The position numbers were made by a program, and so were the translations under genes. Positions 20,537-32,200 of a stretch of 64,000 nucleotides of DNA are shown here, piece by piece; within the stretch, counting starts at the first letter, position 1; each line of letters begins with the position of its first letter. The notes beneath the pieces are model-generated. The model saw only the letters and a list, made by a program, of their open reading frames with translations. It searched no databases and had not been told where the DNA came from. Source of the DNA: Streptomyces sp. ICBB 8177 (lineage in GTDB: Bacteria > Actinomycetota > Actinomycetes > Streptomycetales > Streptomycetaceae); contig NZ_NSKH01000018.1 in assembly GCF_003144095.1 (NCBI RefSeq), positions 994,743 through 1,058,742 on the forward strand. Reading direction: 5' to 3'.

Positions 20537-21850
20537 CTACGCCCGCGCGCCCGACCGGTCCAGGATGCGGGCCGCCACCGCCGCGGAGTCGACCAGCGGG
20601 TGCAGCGCCAGCGCGCGCAGCGCGTCACGGCGCGAACCGCTGTCCGCCGCCGCGATGGTGGCCCGCTCGACCGCCTTGACCGCGAGCATCATCCCCGCCT
20701 GGTGCTCGTCGGGCGGCGCCACCGGCAGCGGCCGGGCACCGTCCGCGCCGACCTCGCAGACCACCTCCACGACCGCGTCGTCGTCCAGCGCGGCGACCGT
20801 GCCGCCGTTGCGGACGTTGAGGATCAGCCGGGTGCGCTCGTCCCGGGCGATCGCCCGCATCAGCGCCAGCGCCACCTGGTCGTAGCCGCCGCCCTCCAGG
20901 TCGAGCGCGTCACGCTCCCAGCCGCCGGACGCCGCGCGGCTGTCGGCCATGTAGGTCTCCTCGCGCTCCAGCCGGGTGCCCTCCCACAGCTCGTACGCCC
21001 GCTCCGGGGCCGCCGCCGCGCGGGAGAAGAACCGCGCCTGCTGCCCGGCCAGGAACTCCCCGCGCGTCGCCTCCCCCGAGCGCGCCGCCGCCAGCGCCTC
21101 CCGGGTGAAGTAGTAGTAGTGCAGGTACTCGTTGGGGATCGCACCGAGCGCGCGCAGCCATTCAGGACCGAAGAGCCTGCCCTCCTCGAAGGCGCCAAGC
21201 GCCGCGTCGTCCGCCAGCAGCCCCGCCAGCAGGTCCCGCCCCGAGCCGTCCTCCAGGCGCCGCAGCCAGCCCAGGTGGTTGAGCCCCACGTAGTCGTACG
21301 ACACGGCGTCCGGGTCCGCGCCCGCCGCCCGGGCCGCCCGCCGCACCAGGCCCACCGGCGAGTCGCAGATCCCGATCACCCGCTCGCCCAGCACCGCCCG
21401 CATCGCCTCGGTCACCATGCCCGCCGGATTGGTGAAGTTGATCACCCAGGCGTCCGGGGCCACCGCCGCCACCCGCTCGGCGATCCGGCGCGCCACCGGC
21501 AGCGTGCGCAGCCCGTACAGCACGCCGCCCGCGCCCACGGTCTCCTGGCCCAGCACCCCTTCGGACAGCGGGATCCGCTCGTCGTCCGCCCGGCCCGCCA
21601 TGCCGCCCACCCGGATCGCGGAGAAGACGAAGTCCGCGCCGCGCAGCGCCTCGTCGAGACCGGTCGCGATCCGCACCGAGGGGGCCCGCGGCGCGCCCGC
21701 CGCCTGCGCGGCCAGCACCGAGGCGATCACCGACAGCCGCGTGCGGTCCTCGTCGTAGAGCGTCAGCTCCGAGACGGATCCGCCGTCGAGCAGAGCGCGG
21801 TACACCAGAGGTACCCGGAAACCCCCGCCGCCCAGGATCGTCAACCTCAC
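20537..21850 (-). CDS. glycoside hydrolase family 4 (6-phospho-beta-glucosidase-like)
   Basis: 437 residues. GH4 enzymes use NAD+ and a divalent metal to cleave phosphorylated or plain glycosides by an oxidation-elimination mechanism. Visible motifs: the Rossmann glycine loop LTILGGGGFRVP, FSAIRVGGM, NFTNPAGM, the metal-site Cys in GICDSPVG, and GLNHLGW. The active sub-specificity is uncertain; the sequence fits the 6-phospho-beta-glucosidase group. It lies back to back with a PfkB-family sugar kinase, suggesting a small sugar-use locus. Confidence 0.9.
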   Translation of the reverse strand: MRLTILGGGGFRVPLVYRALLDGGSVSELTLYDEDRTRLSVIASVLAAQAAGAPRAPSVRIATGLDEALRGADFVFSAIRVGGMAGRADDERIPLSEGVLGQETVGAGGVLYGLRTLPVARRIAERVAAVAPDAWVINFTNPAGMVTEAMRAVLGERVIGICDSPVGLVRRAARAAGADPDAVSYDYVGLNHLGWLRRLEDGSGRDLLAGLLADDAALGAFEEGRLFGPEWLRALGAIPNEYLHYYYFTREALAAARSGEATRGEFLAGQQARFFSRAAAAPERAYELWEGTRLEREETYMADSRAASGGWERDALDLEGGGYDQVALALMRAIARDERTRLILNVRNGGTVAALDDDAVVEVVCEVGADGARPLPVAPPDEHQAGMMLAVKAVERATIAAADSGSRRDALRALALHPLVDSAAVAARILDRSGARA

Positions 21851-22017
21851 TCCGACACCGCCTTCCCACGATGCGCGCGAAGGGCACCGGTGACGCCGGG
21901 CCCCGCTGTCATCGTGCCGTCACCCACGTACCGCCGTCATCAGGCACAGTGTCCAGCACCAGGCCATCCGCCCCGGGCGCCGACCGGCGTCCGGGCCGCG
22001 CCGGAAGGAGCACCGCC

Positions 22018-23103
22018 GTGGCCGTCCCGTCCGCCCTCGACCCGCTCGCCGCGCTGCGCGGCCCCGGCGATCCCGCAACGGACGTCTACCTGACCGGGAC
22101 CGTGTTCCTGGACATCATCTTCACCGGCCTCGACAGCGCGCCGGTGCGCGGCACCGAGTCGTGGGCCCGCGGCATGGGCTCCAGCCCCGGCGGCATCGCC
22201 AACATGGCCACCGCGCTGGCCCGGCTCGGCCTGCGCACCTCGCTGGCGGCGGCCTTCGGCGACGACATGTACGGCGACCACTGCTGGGAGTGCCTGGAAC
22301 GTGACGAGGGCATCGACCTCGCGCTCTCGCGCCGGGTGCCCGGCTGGCACTCCCCGGTGACCGTCTCGATGGCGTACGAGGGCGAACGCACCATGGTCAG
22401 CCACGGCCACGAGGCGCCGCCGCCCGAGGAGCCCGCTCCGCAGGTCCCGCCGCCCGCCCGGGCCTGCGTCGCCTCGCTCACCCCCGGCACCCGCCAGGAC
22501 TGGATCGCCACCGCCGCCCGGCGCGGCAGCCGGGTCTTCGCCGACGTCGGCTGGGACGAGTCGGGCCGCTGGGACCCGGACGACCTCGCCGACCTCGCGC
22601 ACTGCGACGCCTTCCTGCCCAACGCCGCCGAGGCGATGCGCTACACCCGCACCGACTGCCCCCGGCGGGCCGCCGCCAAGCTCGCGGAACGGGTGCCGCT
22701 GGCCGTGGTGACGCTCGGCGCGGAGGGCGCGTACGCGGTGGACTCCGCGAGCGGCGAGACCGCCGACGTGCCCGCGCTGACGGTGGACGCACTCGACCCG
22801 ACCGGCGCCGGGGACGTGTTCGTGGCCGGCTTCGTCACCGGCACGCTGGCGGGCTGGCCGCTCGCCGACCGGCTGGCCTTCGCGAGCCTGACGGCCGCGC
22901 TGTCGGTGCAGGAGTTCGGCGGCTCGCTGTCCGCCCCCGGATGGGTCGAGATCGCCGCCTGGTGGCAGCACGCCAAGGCCTACGACGACCAGGACCGCGA
23001 GGCGCTGCGGCGCTACGCGTTCCTCGACCGCCTGCTGCCGGCCGGGGCGAGGCCGTGGCCGCTGCGGCGGGCGGTGCCGACGATCGGCTTCCGGCGCACG
23101 TGA
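22018..23103 (+). CDS. PfkB family carbohydrate kinase
   Basis: 361 residues from GTG 22018, which follows GGAAGGAG. The ribokinase fold is shown by the N-terminal GGIANMATALARLG motif and the C-terminal anion-hole motif DPTGAGDVFVAGF, whose Asp is the catalytic base. It phosphorylates a sugar or nucleoside with ATP; the substrate cannot be told from sequence. Divergent from the GH4 gene across about 170 bases that must contain both promoters. Confidence 0.9.
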   Translation: MAVPSALDPLAALRGPGDPATDVYLTGTVFLDIIFTGLDSAPVRGTESWARGMGSSPGGIANMATALARLGLRTSLAAAFGDDMYGDHCWECLERDEGIDLALSRRVPGWHSPVTVSMAYEGERTMVSHGHEAPPPEEPAPQVPPPARACVASLTPGTRQDWIATAARRGSRVFADVGWDESGRWDPDDLADLAHCDAFLPNAAEAMRYTRTDCPRRAAAKLAERVPLAVVTLGAEGAYAVDSASGETADVPALTVDALDPTGAGDVFVAGFVTGTLAGWPLADRLAFASLTAALSVQEFGGSLSAPGWVEIAAWWQHAKAYDDQDREALRRYAFLDRLLPAGARPWPLRRAVPTIGFRRT

Positions 23104-23264
23104 GCGGCGCGGCACGCGAGGCACGGCGCACGGGCACCGCGCACGGGCGCGGCGGCACTAAACCCCTCGGCCACCACCCCCGTACCGTCGTACCCTTGGT
23201 ACCCAAGGCCCACGTGGCGCGACGAAGAGACGAAGGCGGGACGAGAAGGCCATAGAGCCGGCCC

Positions 23265-24326
<1,062 letters not shown>

Positions 24327-24337
24327 ACGACGGCCAC

Positions 24338-24835
24338 ATGGCGATCGACGTCAACAACGAGTCCGGCTGGGACATCGACGAGGAGTCGGTGCTCGACGCC
24401 GCCCGTTACGCCCTGGCGCGCATGCGCATCCACCCGCTCTCCGAGCTCTCGGTGATCGTGGTGGACGCCGCCGCCATGGAACAACTGCACATCCAGTGGA
24501 TGGACCTGCCGGGACCCACCGACGTGATGTCCTTCCCGATGGACGAGCTGCGTCCGCCGGGCAAGGACGACGAGGAGCCCCCGCAGGGCCTGCTCGGCGA
24601 CATCGTGCTGTGCCCCGAGGTGGCCAAGGCGCAGGGCGAGGCCGCGCCGACGAGGCACTCGATGGACGAGGAGCTGCAACTGCTCACCGTCCACGGCGTG
24701 TTGCACCTGCTCGGCTACGACCACGAGGAGCCGGGCGAGAAGGCCGAGATGTTCGGTCTGCAGAAGACGATCCTGGACGACTGGCGCGCCGAGCGCGGTG
24801 TCGAGGGGCCCTCCCCGGCCCCCACGACCCACTGA
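24338..24835 (+). CDS. ybeY: endoribonuclease YbeY (rRNA maturation factor)
   Basis: 165 residues. The zinc site [12 protein letters not shown] supplies His119, His123 and His129. [11 protein letters not shown] and LGDIVLCPE are the other YbeY motifs. It takes part in 16S rRNA 3'-end processing and ribosome quality control. Located between phoH and the CorC-like gene, the standard actinobacterial order. The next gene's GTG start is 5 bases after its stop. Confidence 0.97.
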   Translation: MAIDVNNESGWDIDEESVLDAARYALARMRIHPLSELSVIVVDAAAMEQLHIQWMDLPGPTDVMSFPMDELRPPGKDDEEPPQGLLGDIVLCPEVAKAQGEAAPTRHSMDEELQLLTVHGVLHLLGYDHEEPGEKAEMFGLQKTILDDWRAERGVEGPSPAPTTH

Positions 24836-24840
24836 CCGCC

Positions 24841-26187
24841 GTGATCGTCGCAAGCGTCCTGCTGATCGTCGTCGCCTGGCTCGCCGCCTGCGCGGAGGCC
24901 GGTCTCGCCCGCGTCTCCCGGTTCCGCGCCGAGGAGGCCGCCCGCACCGGGCGGCGCGGCGGCGACCGGCTGCTGGCCGTCGCCTCCGACCCGGTGCGCT
25001 ACCTCAACGTGGCGCTGCTGGTGCGGGTGGCCTGCGAGACCTCGGCCGCGGTGCTCATCACCGTCGTCGCGGACCGCTCCTTCGCCCACACCTGGGAAGT
25101 CCTGGTCGTCGCCATCGGCGTGATGGTGCTGGTCAGTTACGTCGCCGTGGGTGTCTCGCCGCGCACCATCGGCCGCCAGCACCCGCTGAACACGGCCACC
25201 GCCGCCGCGTACGTGCTGCTGCCGCTGGCCCGGGTCATGGGGCCGGTGCCCAAGCTGCTGATCCTCGTCGGCAACGCGCTCACCCCCGGGAAGGGCTTCC
25301 GGCAGGGCCCGTTCGCCTCCGAGGCGGAGCTGCGGGCGCTGGTGGACCTCGCGGAGAAGGACTCGCTGATCGAGGACGAGGAGCGCCGCATGGTGCACTC
25401 GGTCTTCGAACTCGGCGACACCATCGTGCGCGAGGTCATGGTGCCGCGCACCGACCTGGTGATGATCGAACGCGTCAAGACCATCCGCCAGGCCCTCACC
25501 CTCGCCCTGCGCAGCGGCTTCTCCCGCATCCCGGTGACCGGCGAGAACGAGGACGACGTGGTGGGCATGGTCTACCTCAAGGACCTCGCCCGCCGGGTCC
25601 ACGTCAACCGCGAGACGGAGAACGACCCGGTCTCCACGGTGATCCGCCCGGCGAGCTTCGTGCCCGACACCAAGAACGCCGGTGACCTGCTGCGCGAGAT
25701 GCAGCGCGACCGCAACCACGTCGCCGTGGTCGTCGACGAGTACGGCGGCACGGCCGGTCTCGTCACCATCGAGGACATCCTGGAGGAGATCGTCGGCGAG
25801 ATCACCGACGAGTACGACCGCGAACTGCCCGGCGTCGAGGAACTGGACGGCGGCGGCTACCGGGTCACCTCCCGCCTCGACATCGGCGACCTCGGCGAGC
25901 TGTACGGCGTCGAGCTGGACGACGAGGACGTCGAGACCGTCGGCGGCCTGCTGGCCAAGGCGCTGGGCCGGGTGCCGATCCCGGGCGCCAGCGCGGTCGT
26001 CCCGCTGCCCGAGCCGTCCGGCCCCGGGCCCGCCCCGGCCGCGCTGCGGCTGACGGCGGAGACCCCGGCGGGCCGCCGCAACCGCATCGGCACGGTGCTG
26101 GTCGCCCCGGTGGACGCGGCCGAGGCCCAGGAGGCGCTGGAGGAGGCGGAGCACGCCCGGCACGAGGGCGTGCGGCACGAGGGCTGA
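24841..26187 (+). CDS. HlyC/CorC-family membrane protein (CNNM/DUF21 + CBS + CorC_HlyC)
   Basis: 448 residues from GTG 24841. The N-terminal DUF21 domain spans roughly residues 1-150 with about four membrane segments ([51 protein letters not shown]). Then come a tandem CBS pair ([35 protein letters not shown] split) and the C-terminal CorC_HlyC domain ([20 protein letters not shown] split, [12 protein letters not shown]). Related proteins take part in Mg2+/Co2+ transport. 'Hemolysin' labels for this family are historical. Close spacing indicates operon with ybeY. Confidence 0.9.
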   Translation: MIVASVLLIVVAWLAACAEAGLARVSRFRAEEAARTGRRGGDRLLAVASDPVRYLNVALLVRVACETSAAVLITVVADRSFAHTWEVLVVAIGVMVLVSYVAVGVSPRTIGRQHPLNTATAAAYVLLPLARVMGPVPKLLILVGNALTPGKGFRQGPFASEAELRALVDLAEKDSLIEDEERRMVHSVFELGDTIVREVMVPRTDLVMIERVKTIRQALTLALRSGFSRIPVTGENEDDVVGMVYLKDLARRVHVNRETENDPVSTVIRPASFVPDTKNAGDLLREMQRDRNHVAVVVDEYGGTAGLVTIEDILEEIVGEITDEYDRELPGVEELDGGGYRVTSRLDIGDLGELYGVELDDEDVETVGGLLAKALGRVPIPGASAVVPLPEPSGPGPAPAALRLTAETPAGRRNRIGTVLVAPVDAAEAQEALEEAEHARHEGVRHEG

Positions 26188-26234
26188 AGCGGGTGCGGGG
26201 CGGGCGGCGCGGGGCCGCGGATATGCTCGCCCGC

Positions 26235-26591
26235 ATGAGCGACAGCGCAGCCGTGGACCTGGACCCGGAAGACCGCAAGATCCTCACCCTGGCGCGTTCC
26301 GCGCGGGCCCGCAACGGCGTTCCCGAGGGCGCGGCCGTACGGGACGAGACCGGGCGCACCTACGTCGCGGGCTCGGTACTCCTGCCGTCCCTGCCGCTGA
26401 GCGCGCTGCGCACCGCCGTCGCGATGGCGTTCGCCAGCGGTGCGAAAGCGCTGGAGGCCGCCGCCGTCGTCACCGAGGCCGCGTCGGTCCCGGCGGAGGA
26501 CCTGGCCGCGGTGCGGGACCTGGGCGGGCCTGGCACCAAGGTCTTGCGGGCGGGCCCGGACGGCGCCGTGGCCGCCGTCGAGACCGCCTGA
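26235..26591 (+). CDS. cytidine-deaminase-fold protein lacking the catalytic motifs
   Basis: 118 residues from ATG 26235. The layout follows the small tetrameric cytidine deaminase: N-terminal helix, GRTYVAGSVLLPSLPLSALRT in place of the usual 'G.N.EN..YP...CAER', and a C-terminal strand. The catalytic HAE/CAE and the PCGxCRQ zinc motif are both absent (LRTA stands at the first, and no cysteine appears anywhere). It is therefore unlikely to deaminate. It sits between corC and era, where actinobacteria commonly carry a cytidine-deaminase-like gene. Role unknown. Confidence 0.7.
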   Translation: MSDSAAVDLDPEDRKILTLARSARARNGVPEGAAVRDETGRTYVAGSVLLPSLPLSALRTAVAMAFASGAKALEAAAVVTEAASVPAEDLAAVRDLGGPGTKVLRAGPDGAVAAVETA

Positions 26592-26652
26592 GCGGGCCGC
26601 CGGGGCGGGCACGCGGCGACCGCACGCCCGCCCATCGGGGAGAATGGTGCGC

Positions 26653-27594
26653 ATGAGCGCTCGTACACACTCCGTCGATGCCCCGCACCGGGCCGGTTTC
26701 GTCTGCTTCGTCGGACGGCCCAACGCGGGCAAGTCCACCCTCACGAACGCTCTGGTCGGCCAGAAGGTGGCGATCACCTCCAACCGGCCGCAGACCACCC
26801 GCCACACCGTGCGCGGCATCGTCCACCGCCCGGACGCCCAGCTGGTGCTGGTCGACACCCCTGGTCTGCACAAGCCGCGCACCCTGCTGGGCGAGCGGCT
26901 CAACGACGTGGTGCGCACCACGTGGGCCGAGGTGGACGTCATCGGCTTCTGCCTGCCCGCCGACCAGAAGATCGGCCCCGGCGACAAGTTCATCGCCAAG
27001 GAACTGGCCGGGATCAGGAAGACGCCGAAGATCGCCATCGTCACCAAGACCGACCTGGTCGACCCCGAGCGGCTGGCCGAGCAGCTGATCGCGGTGGACC
27101 AGCTGGGCCGCGAACTCGGCATCGAGTGGGCCGAGATCGTGCCGGTCTCCGCCGTCCGCGGTGATCAGGTCGCGCTGCTGAGCGACCTCGTCGTGCCCCT
27201 GCTGCCCGAGGGCCCCGCGCTCTACCCGGAGGGCGACCTCACCGACGAGCCCGAGCAGGTCATGGTCGCCGAGCTGATCCGCGAGGCCGCGCTCGAAGGC
27301 GTACGGGACGAACTGCCGCACTCCATCGCGGTGGTGGTCGAGGAGATGCTGCCGCGCGAGGACCGCCCCGCGGACCGGCCGCTGCTGGACGTGCACGCCG
27401 TCATCTACATCGAGCGCCCCAGCCAGAAGGGCATCGTCATCGGTCCCAAGGGCGCCCGCCTGAAGGACGTCGGCAGCAAGTCCCGCAAGCACATCGAGGC
27501 GCTGCTCGGCACGCCGGTCTTCCTCGACCTGCACGTCAAGGTGGCCAAGGACTGGCAGCGCGACCCGAAGCAGCTGCGCAGGCTCGGCTTCTGA
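26653..27594 (+). CDS. era: GTPase Era
   Basis: 313 residues from ATG 26653. G1 motif GRPNAGKST at 21-29, G3 DTPGL, G4 TKTD, then the C-terminal KH domain with VIGPKGARLKDVGSKSRKHI split at family residues. Era binds the 3' end of 16S rRNA and helps small-subunit assembly. The end KDWQRDPKQLRRLGF is typical of actinobacterial Era. It finishes the phoH-ybeY-corC-cdd-era cluster. Confidence 0.97.
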   Translation: MSARTHSVDAPHRAGFVCFVGRPNAGKSTLTNALVGQKVAITSNRPQTTRHTVRGIVHRPDAQLVLVDTPGLHKPRTLLGERLNDVVRTTWAEVDVIGFCLPADQKIGPGDKFIAKELAGIRKTPKIAIVTKTDLVDPERLAEQLIAVDQLGRELGIEWAEIVPVSAVRGDQVALLSDLVVPLLPEGPALYPEGDLTDEPEQVMVAELIREAALEGVRDELPHSIAVVVEEMLPREDRPADRPLLDVHAVIYIERPSQKGIVIGPKGARLKDVGSKSRKHIEALLGTPVFLDLHVKVAKDWQRDPKQLRRLGF

Positions 27595-27629
27595 CGACGC
27601 ACCGACGGCACCGCAACGCCGACGGGCTT

Positions 27630-27656
27630 GCGGGCGGCCCCGCCGGGACCGCCCGC
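27630..27656. terminator. hairpin between era and the emfourin gene
   Basis: Stem GCGGGCGG (27630-27637) with CCGCCCGC (27649-27656), loop of 11, placed between two converging genes. Confidence 0.55.
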
Positions 27657-27669
27657 GCACCGGCGCCGG

Positions 27670-27924
27670 TCAGGAGTCCAGGACCGCCCGGACCAGCGCC
27701 CGCTGGGCCTCGCTCAGGTGCGGGTCGTCCACCCGTACCGTGCGGTCGCCCACCGTGATCTCGTAGCGGAATCCGTCCGGTGCCCCGCTCGTCCTCGTCC
27801 GGTCCGCCACCGCGTCCCTGGCCAGCGAGTCGAGCCGGGGCGCGTCCGCCCGGCCGGTGGTCTCCAGCTCACCGCGCCGGGTCAGCCCCGCGAAGCCGCC
27901 CGTCCTGGTCACCGATATCCGCAT
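27670..27924 (-). CDS. emfourin-type protealysin inhibitor
   Basis: 84 residues from ATG at 27924 (MRISVTRTGGFAGLTRRGEL). It matches the protealysin/emfourin inhibitor family: an N-terminal strand MRISVTRTGGFAG, a central DGFRYEITVG strand pair, and a C-terminal helix LSEAQRALVRAVLD. Emfourin is a slow-tight-binding inhibitor encoded beside protealysin-like M4 peptidases. Here it follows the M4 gene by 7 bases on the same strand, so the protease and its inhibitor are made from one message. No signal peptide, so it acts inside the cell. Confidence 0.85.
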   Translation of the reverse strand: MRISVTRTGGFAGLTRRGELETTGRADAPRLDSLARDAVADRTRTSGAPDGFRYEITVGDRTVRVDDPHLSEAQRALVRAVLDS

Positions 27925-27931
27925 CGCGTCC

Positions 27932-29080
27932 TCACTCCGTGGTGGGGGCGGGCACGCCCGCCTGACGCGGCACCGCACCGCCGGTCGCGGCCGGCGTGAC
28001 GCCGACGCCCTGCCACGCGGCCAGCACGGCGCGGTGCTCCTCACCGTCACCGTACCGGTGCAGCGCCGAAGCGGCGGTGGCCGCGGCGAAGGCGGCGAAG
28101 TCCGCGTCGTGCGCGAGGTGGCCGCCGGTCAGCGTGTCGTACCAGATCCGGCCGGCGCGCTCCCAGGCGAAGCCGCCCAGCGCGGTCGCCAGCAGGTAGA
28201 ACGCGTGGTTGGGGATGCCGGAGTTGATGTGCACGCCGCCGTCGTCGTCGTAGGTGTCGACGTAGTGCGCCATGTCGCCGGGCTGCGGGTCCTTGCCCAG
28301 GCGCGGGTCGTCGTAGGCGGTGCCGGGCGCCTTCATCGAGCGCAGCGCGACCCCGTGCACGCCCTTGGCGAGCAGGCCCTCGCCGATCAGCCAGTCGGCC
28401 CGGTCGGCGGTCTGGCCGAGGTGGCGCTGCTTGATCAGCGAGCCGAAGACGTCGGAGACCGACTCGTTGAGCGCCCCGGACTGGCCCTGGTAGTCGAGGC
28501 CCGCCGTGTACTGCGTGACGCCGTGGGTGAGTTCGTGGCCGATGACGTCCACGGCGATGGTGAAGTCGTTGAAGATCCGGCCGTCACCGTCGCCGAACAC
28601 CATCTGCTTGCCGTCCCAGAAGGCGTTGTCGTACTTCCTGCCGTAGTGCACCGAGGCGTTCAGCGGCAGTCCCGCGCCGTCGACGGAGTGGCGTCCGTAG
28701 GCGGAGAGGTAGAAGTCGTAGGTGGCGCCGAGGCCGTCGTAGGCGCGGTTGACCGGGGGGTCCGAGGTGGCGGCGGCGCCCTCCGCGCGGACCTCGGAAC
28801 CGGGCAGCGTCTGGGTGTGGTGGGCGTCGTAGATGGTGCGCTTCGGCGTGTCGTCGGCGCGGGCGGCGATCGCCTCCGGAGCCACCGCCGCGTGACCGGC
28901 GACCCGGCGGCGGCTGCGGTGCGCGGCGTCCAGCTCAAGCGACAGGCGGGCGGGCAGGTGGAGTTCGGGGTCGGCGGACCGGGCGAGGTGGTGGAGCAGG
29001 TGCGGGGGGACGATCGAGCAGAACGAGCGGGAGCGGGCGTCGTGGCCGGTCGCGTGCGGGGGATCGGTGAGTGAGTCCAT
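27932..29080 (-). CDS. protealysin-like M4 metallopeptidase
   Basis: 382 residues from ATG 29080. Zinc ligands are His182, His186 (HELTH) and Glu206 in GALNESVSDVFG. A later DDGGVHINSGIPNHAF holds the catalytic histidine region. The propeptide is the short protealysin type, seen as SFCSIVPPHLLHHLA near residues 19-33, instead of the long FTP/PepSY propeptide of secreted thermolysins. No signal peptide is visible, consistent with the intracellular or atypically exported protealysin group. It precedes the emfourin inhibitor gene. A longer upstream frame exists but lacks family similarity. Confidence 0.9.
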   Translation of the reverse strand: MDSLTDPPHATGHDARSRSFCSIVPPHLLHHLARSADPELHLPARLSLELDAAHRSRRRVAGHAAVAPEAIAARADDTPKRTIYDAHHTQTLPGSEVRAEGAAATSDPPVNRAYDGLGATYDFYLSAYGRHSVDGAGLPLNASVHYGRKYDNAFWDGKQMVFGDGDGRIFNDFTIAVDVIGHELTHGVTQYTAGLDYQGQSGALNESVSDVFGSLIKQRHLGQTADRADWLIGEGLLAKGVHGVALRSMKAPGTAYDDPRLGKDPQPGDMAHYVDTYDDDGGVHINSGIPNHAFYLLATALGGFAWERAGRIWYDTLTGGHLAHDADFAAFAAATAASALHRYGDGEEHRAVLAAWQGVGVTPAATGGAVPRQAGVPAPTTE

Positions 29081-29158
29081 GAGTGAAATGTCGCACCCTG
29101 TAGTCGAGTTGTCACTATCCGTGGCAGAAATTGACGGGATGGAGTGGATTCCGGGCGG

Positions 29159-29186
29159 TTGGGGTTGCTTTCGTGTCTTGCATACT
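29159..29186 (+). promoter_or_regulatory. possible leader-leuA promoter
   Basis: TTGGGG (29159-29164) and CATACT (29181-29186) with 16 bases between, about 57 bases before the leader peptide. A weak match by eye. Confidence 0.35.
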
Positions 29187-29243
29187 GAGAGGGACCGGGC
29201 TTGCGCTGGGCGTCGCAGGACCTCTCGGCTAGGCTTCCCCATC

Positions 29244-29291
29244 ATGCGATGCGGGCTGCTTCTCCTTAGCCGCCGCGGTGAGGGCCTGTAG
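29244..29291 (+). CDS. leuL: leuA leader peptide (attenuation)
   Basis: A 15-codon frame, MRCGLLLLSRRGEGL, with four consecutive leucine codons (CTG CTT CTC CTT, including the rare CTT) 94 bases ahead of leuA. This is the classic layout of a ribosome-mediated attenuator: stalling at Leu codons when charged tRNA-Leu is scarce would change downstream RNA folding. A pairing between GGCCGAC (29296-29302) and GTCGGCC (29343-29349) could be part of the terminator or antiterminator. It is too short for ordinary gene calling. Confidence 0.75.
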   Translation: MRCGLLLLSRRGEGL

Positions 29292-31151
<1,860 letters not shown>

Positions 31152-31173
31152 CCCGGAACTCCCCGGCGCGCCG

Positions 31174-31217
31174 ACGGCCCCGGCCCCCCTGTCGCAGCGG
31201 GGCGCCGGGGCCGTTTT
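31174..31217 (+). terminator. rho-independent terminator of leuA
   Basis: ACGGCCCCGGC pairs with GCCGGGGCCGT (31204-31214), followed by TTTT (31214-31217). Located 22 bases after the leuA stop. Confidence 0.8.
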
Positions 31218-31301
31218 CCGACCGGAACCCGTACGCGGTACTGACGGAGCCCCTCGGTGTGGCTAACATCACTCCAACACGGCAGCGTTGCCGGAGCATT
31301 A

Positions 31302-31345
31302 CGTCACGTTGCGTCATGTTTCGTCATGGACGCGTAAACGTCACG
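31302..31345 (+). promoter_or_regulatory. phased CGTCA array upstream of the TerB-like gene
   Basis: CGTCA occurs at 31302, 31312 and 31322, exactly one helical turn apart, and again at 31339, in a locally AT-richer stretch (CGTCACG, CGTCATG, CGTCATG, CGTCACG). The array lies 60-100 bases before the GTG start at 31406 and looks like a multimeric transcription-factor site. Confidence 0.5.
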
Positions 31346-31405
31346 TCGCCCTCCGTCGGCACGCCGTCCGTGATCGTGCCGGGACGAGCCGCCGGAGGTC
31401 GCGCC

Positions 31406-32125
31406 GTGAGCCTGTCATCTCTTGAACTGTGCTACCGGGGTCTGTACGTCTGGGGCGTCCGGACGACGTGGCACACCGAGGGAGACGGCGAGTTCTTCTG
31501 CCCCGGGTGCGGCGGGGACCGCAACTACCGCCGCCGCACCGGGACCCGCCGCCTGACGCTCCTCAACGTCCCGCTGCTGCGGCGCGGCTCCGCCGGGACG
31601 GTCGCCGAGTGCGGGGCGTGCGGGGAGCGCTTCGGCCTTGAAGCGCTCCAGGCGCCCACCACCGGCCGGTTCTCCGCGATGCTGCGCGACGCGGTGCACA
31701 CCGTCGCCCTCGCGGTGCTCACCGCGGGCGGCGCCGGGTCCCGGGCGGCACGCGAGACGGCGCTTGAGGCGGTGCGCGACGCCGGGTTCAGCGACTGCAC
31801 CGAGGATCAGCTGATCGGACTGCTGGCCGCGCTCGCCGCCGACGAGGGCCGGATGCCGGGCGCCTACGACGCGCGGGCCGAAGCCGTGGACGGCTGCGGC
31901 ACCTGGCTGTCGATCGAACTGCACGAGGCGCTGTTCCCGCTGGCCGAGCACATGGAACCGCAGGGCCGCGAGCGCCTGCTGCTCCAGGCGGCCCGCATCG
32001 CCCTGGCGGACGGCCCCTACCAGGCGGCGGAGCGCGAGGCGCTGGCCGCGGTCGGGCGCTCGCTGTCCTTCCCCCAGGAGGACACCGACCGCCTGCTGGA
32101 GGCAGCGGCCGGCACGCTGTCCTGA
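31406..32125 (+). CDS. TerB-like protein with N-terminal zinc-ribbon
   Basis: 239 residues from GTG 31406, chosen because GGAGG lies 8 bases upstream. The N-terminus has two CxxC pairs, FFCPGCGG and AECGACGE, a zinc ribbon that may bind nucleic acid or protein. The rest (residues ~85-239) is all-helical and resembles the TerB/DjlA-type tellurite-resistance domain: LAALAADEGRM and ARIALADGPYQAAEREAL with acidic residues typical of that fold's metal site. The precise function of these fusions is unknown. Stands alone between leuA and recO. Confidence 0.7.
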   Translation: MSLSSLELCYRGLYVWGVRTTWHTEGDGEFFCPGCGGDRNYRRRTGTRRLTLLNVPLLRRGSAGTVAECGACGERFGLEALQAPTTGRFSAMLRDAVHTVALAVLTAGGAGSRAARETALEAVRDAGFSDCTEDQLIGLLAALAADEGRMPGAYDARAEAVDGCGTWLSIELHEALFPLAEHMEPQGRERLLLQAARIALADGPYQAAEREALAAVGRSLSFPQEDTDRLLEAAAGTLS

Positions 32126-32200
32126 GCCGGACGACTCCCCGGTCCGCCGTCCTCGGCCCTCGCCGCCCGGGCGCGGCCCGCCGTGCGCGACAATGACCCC

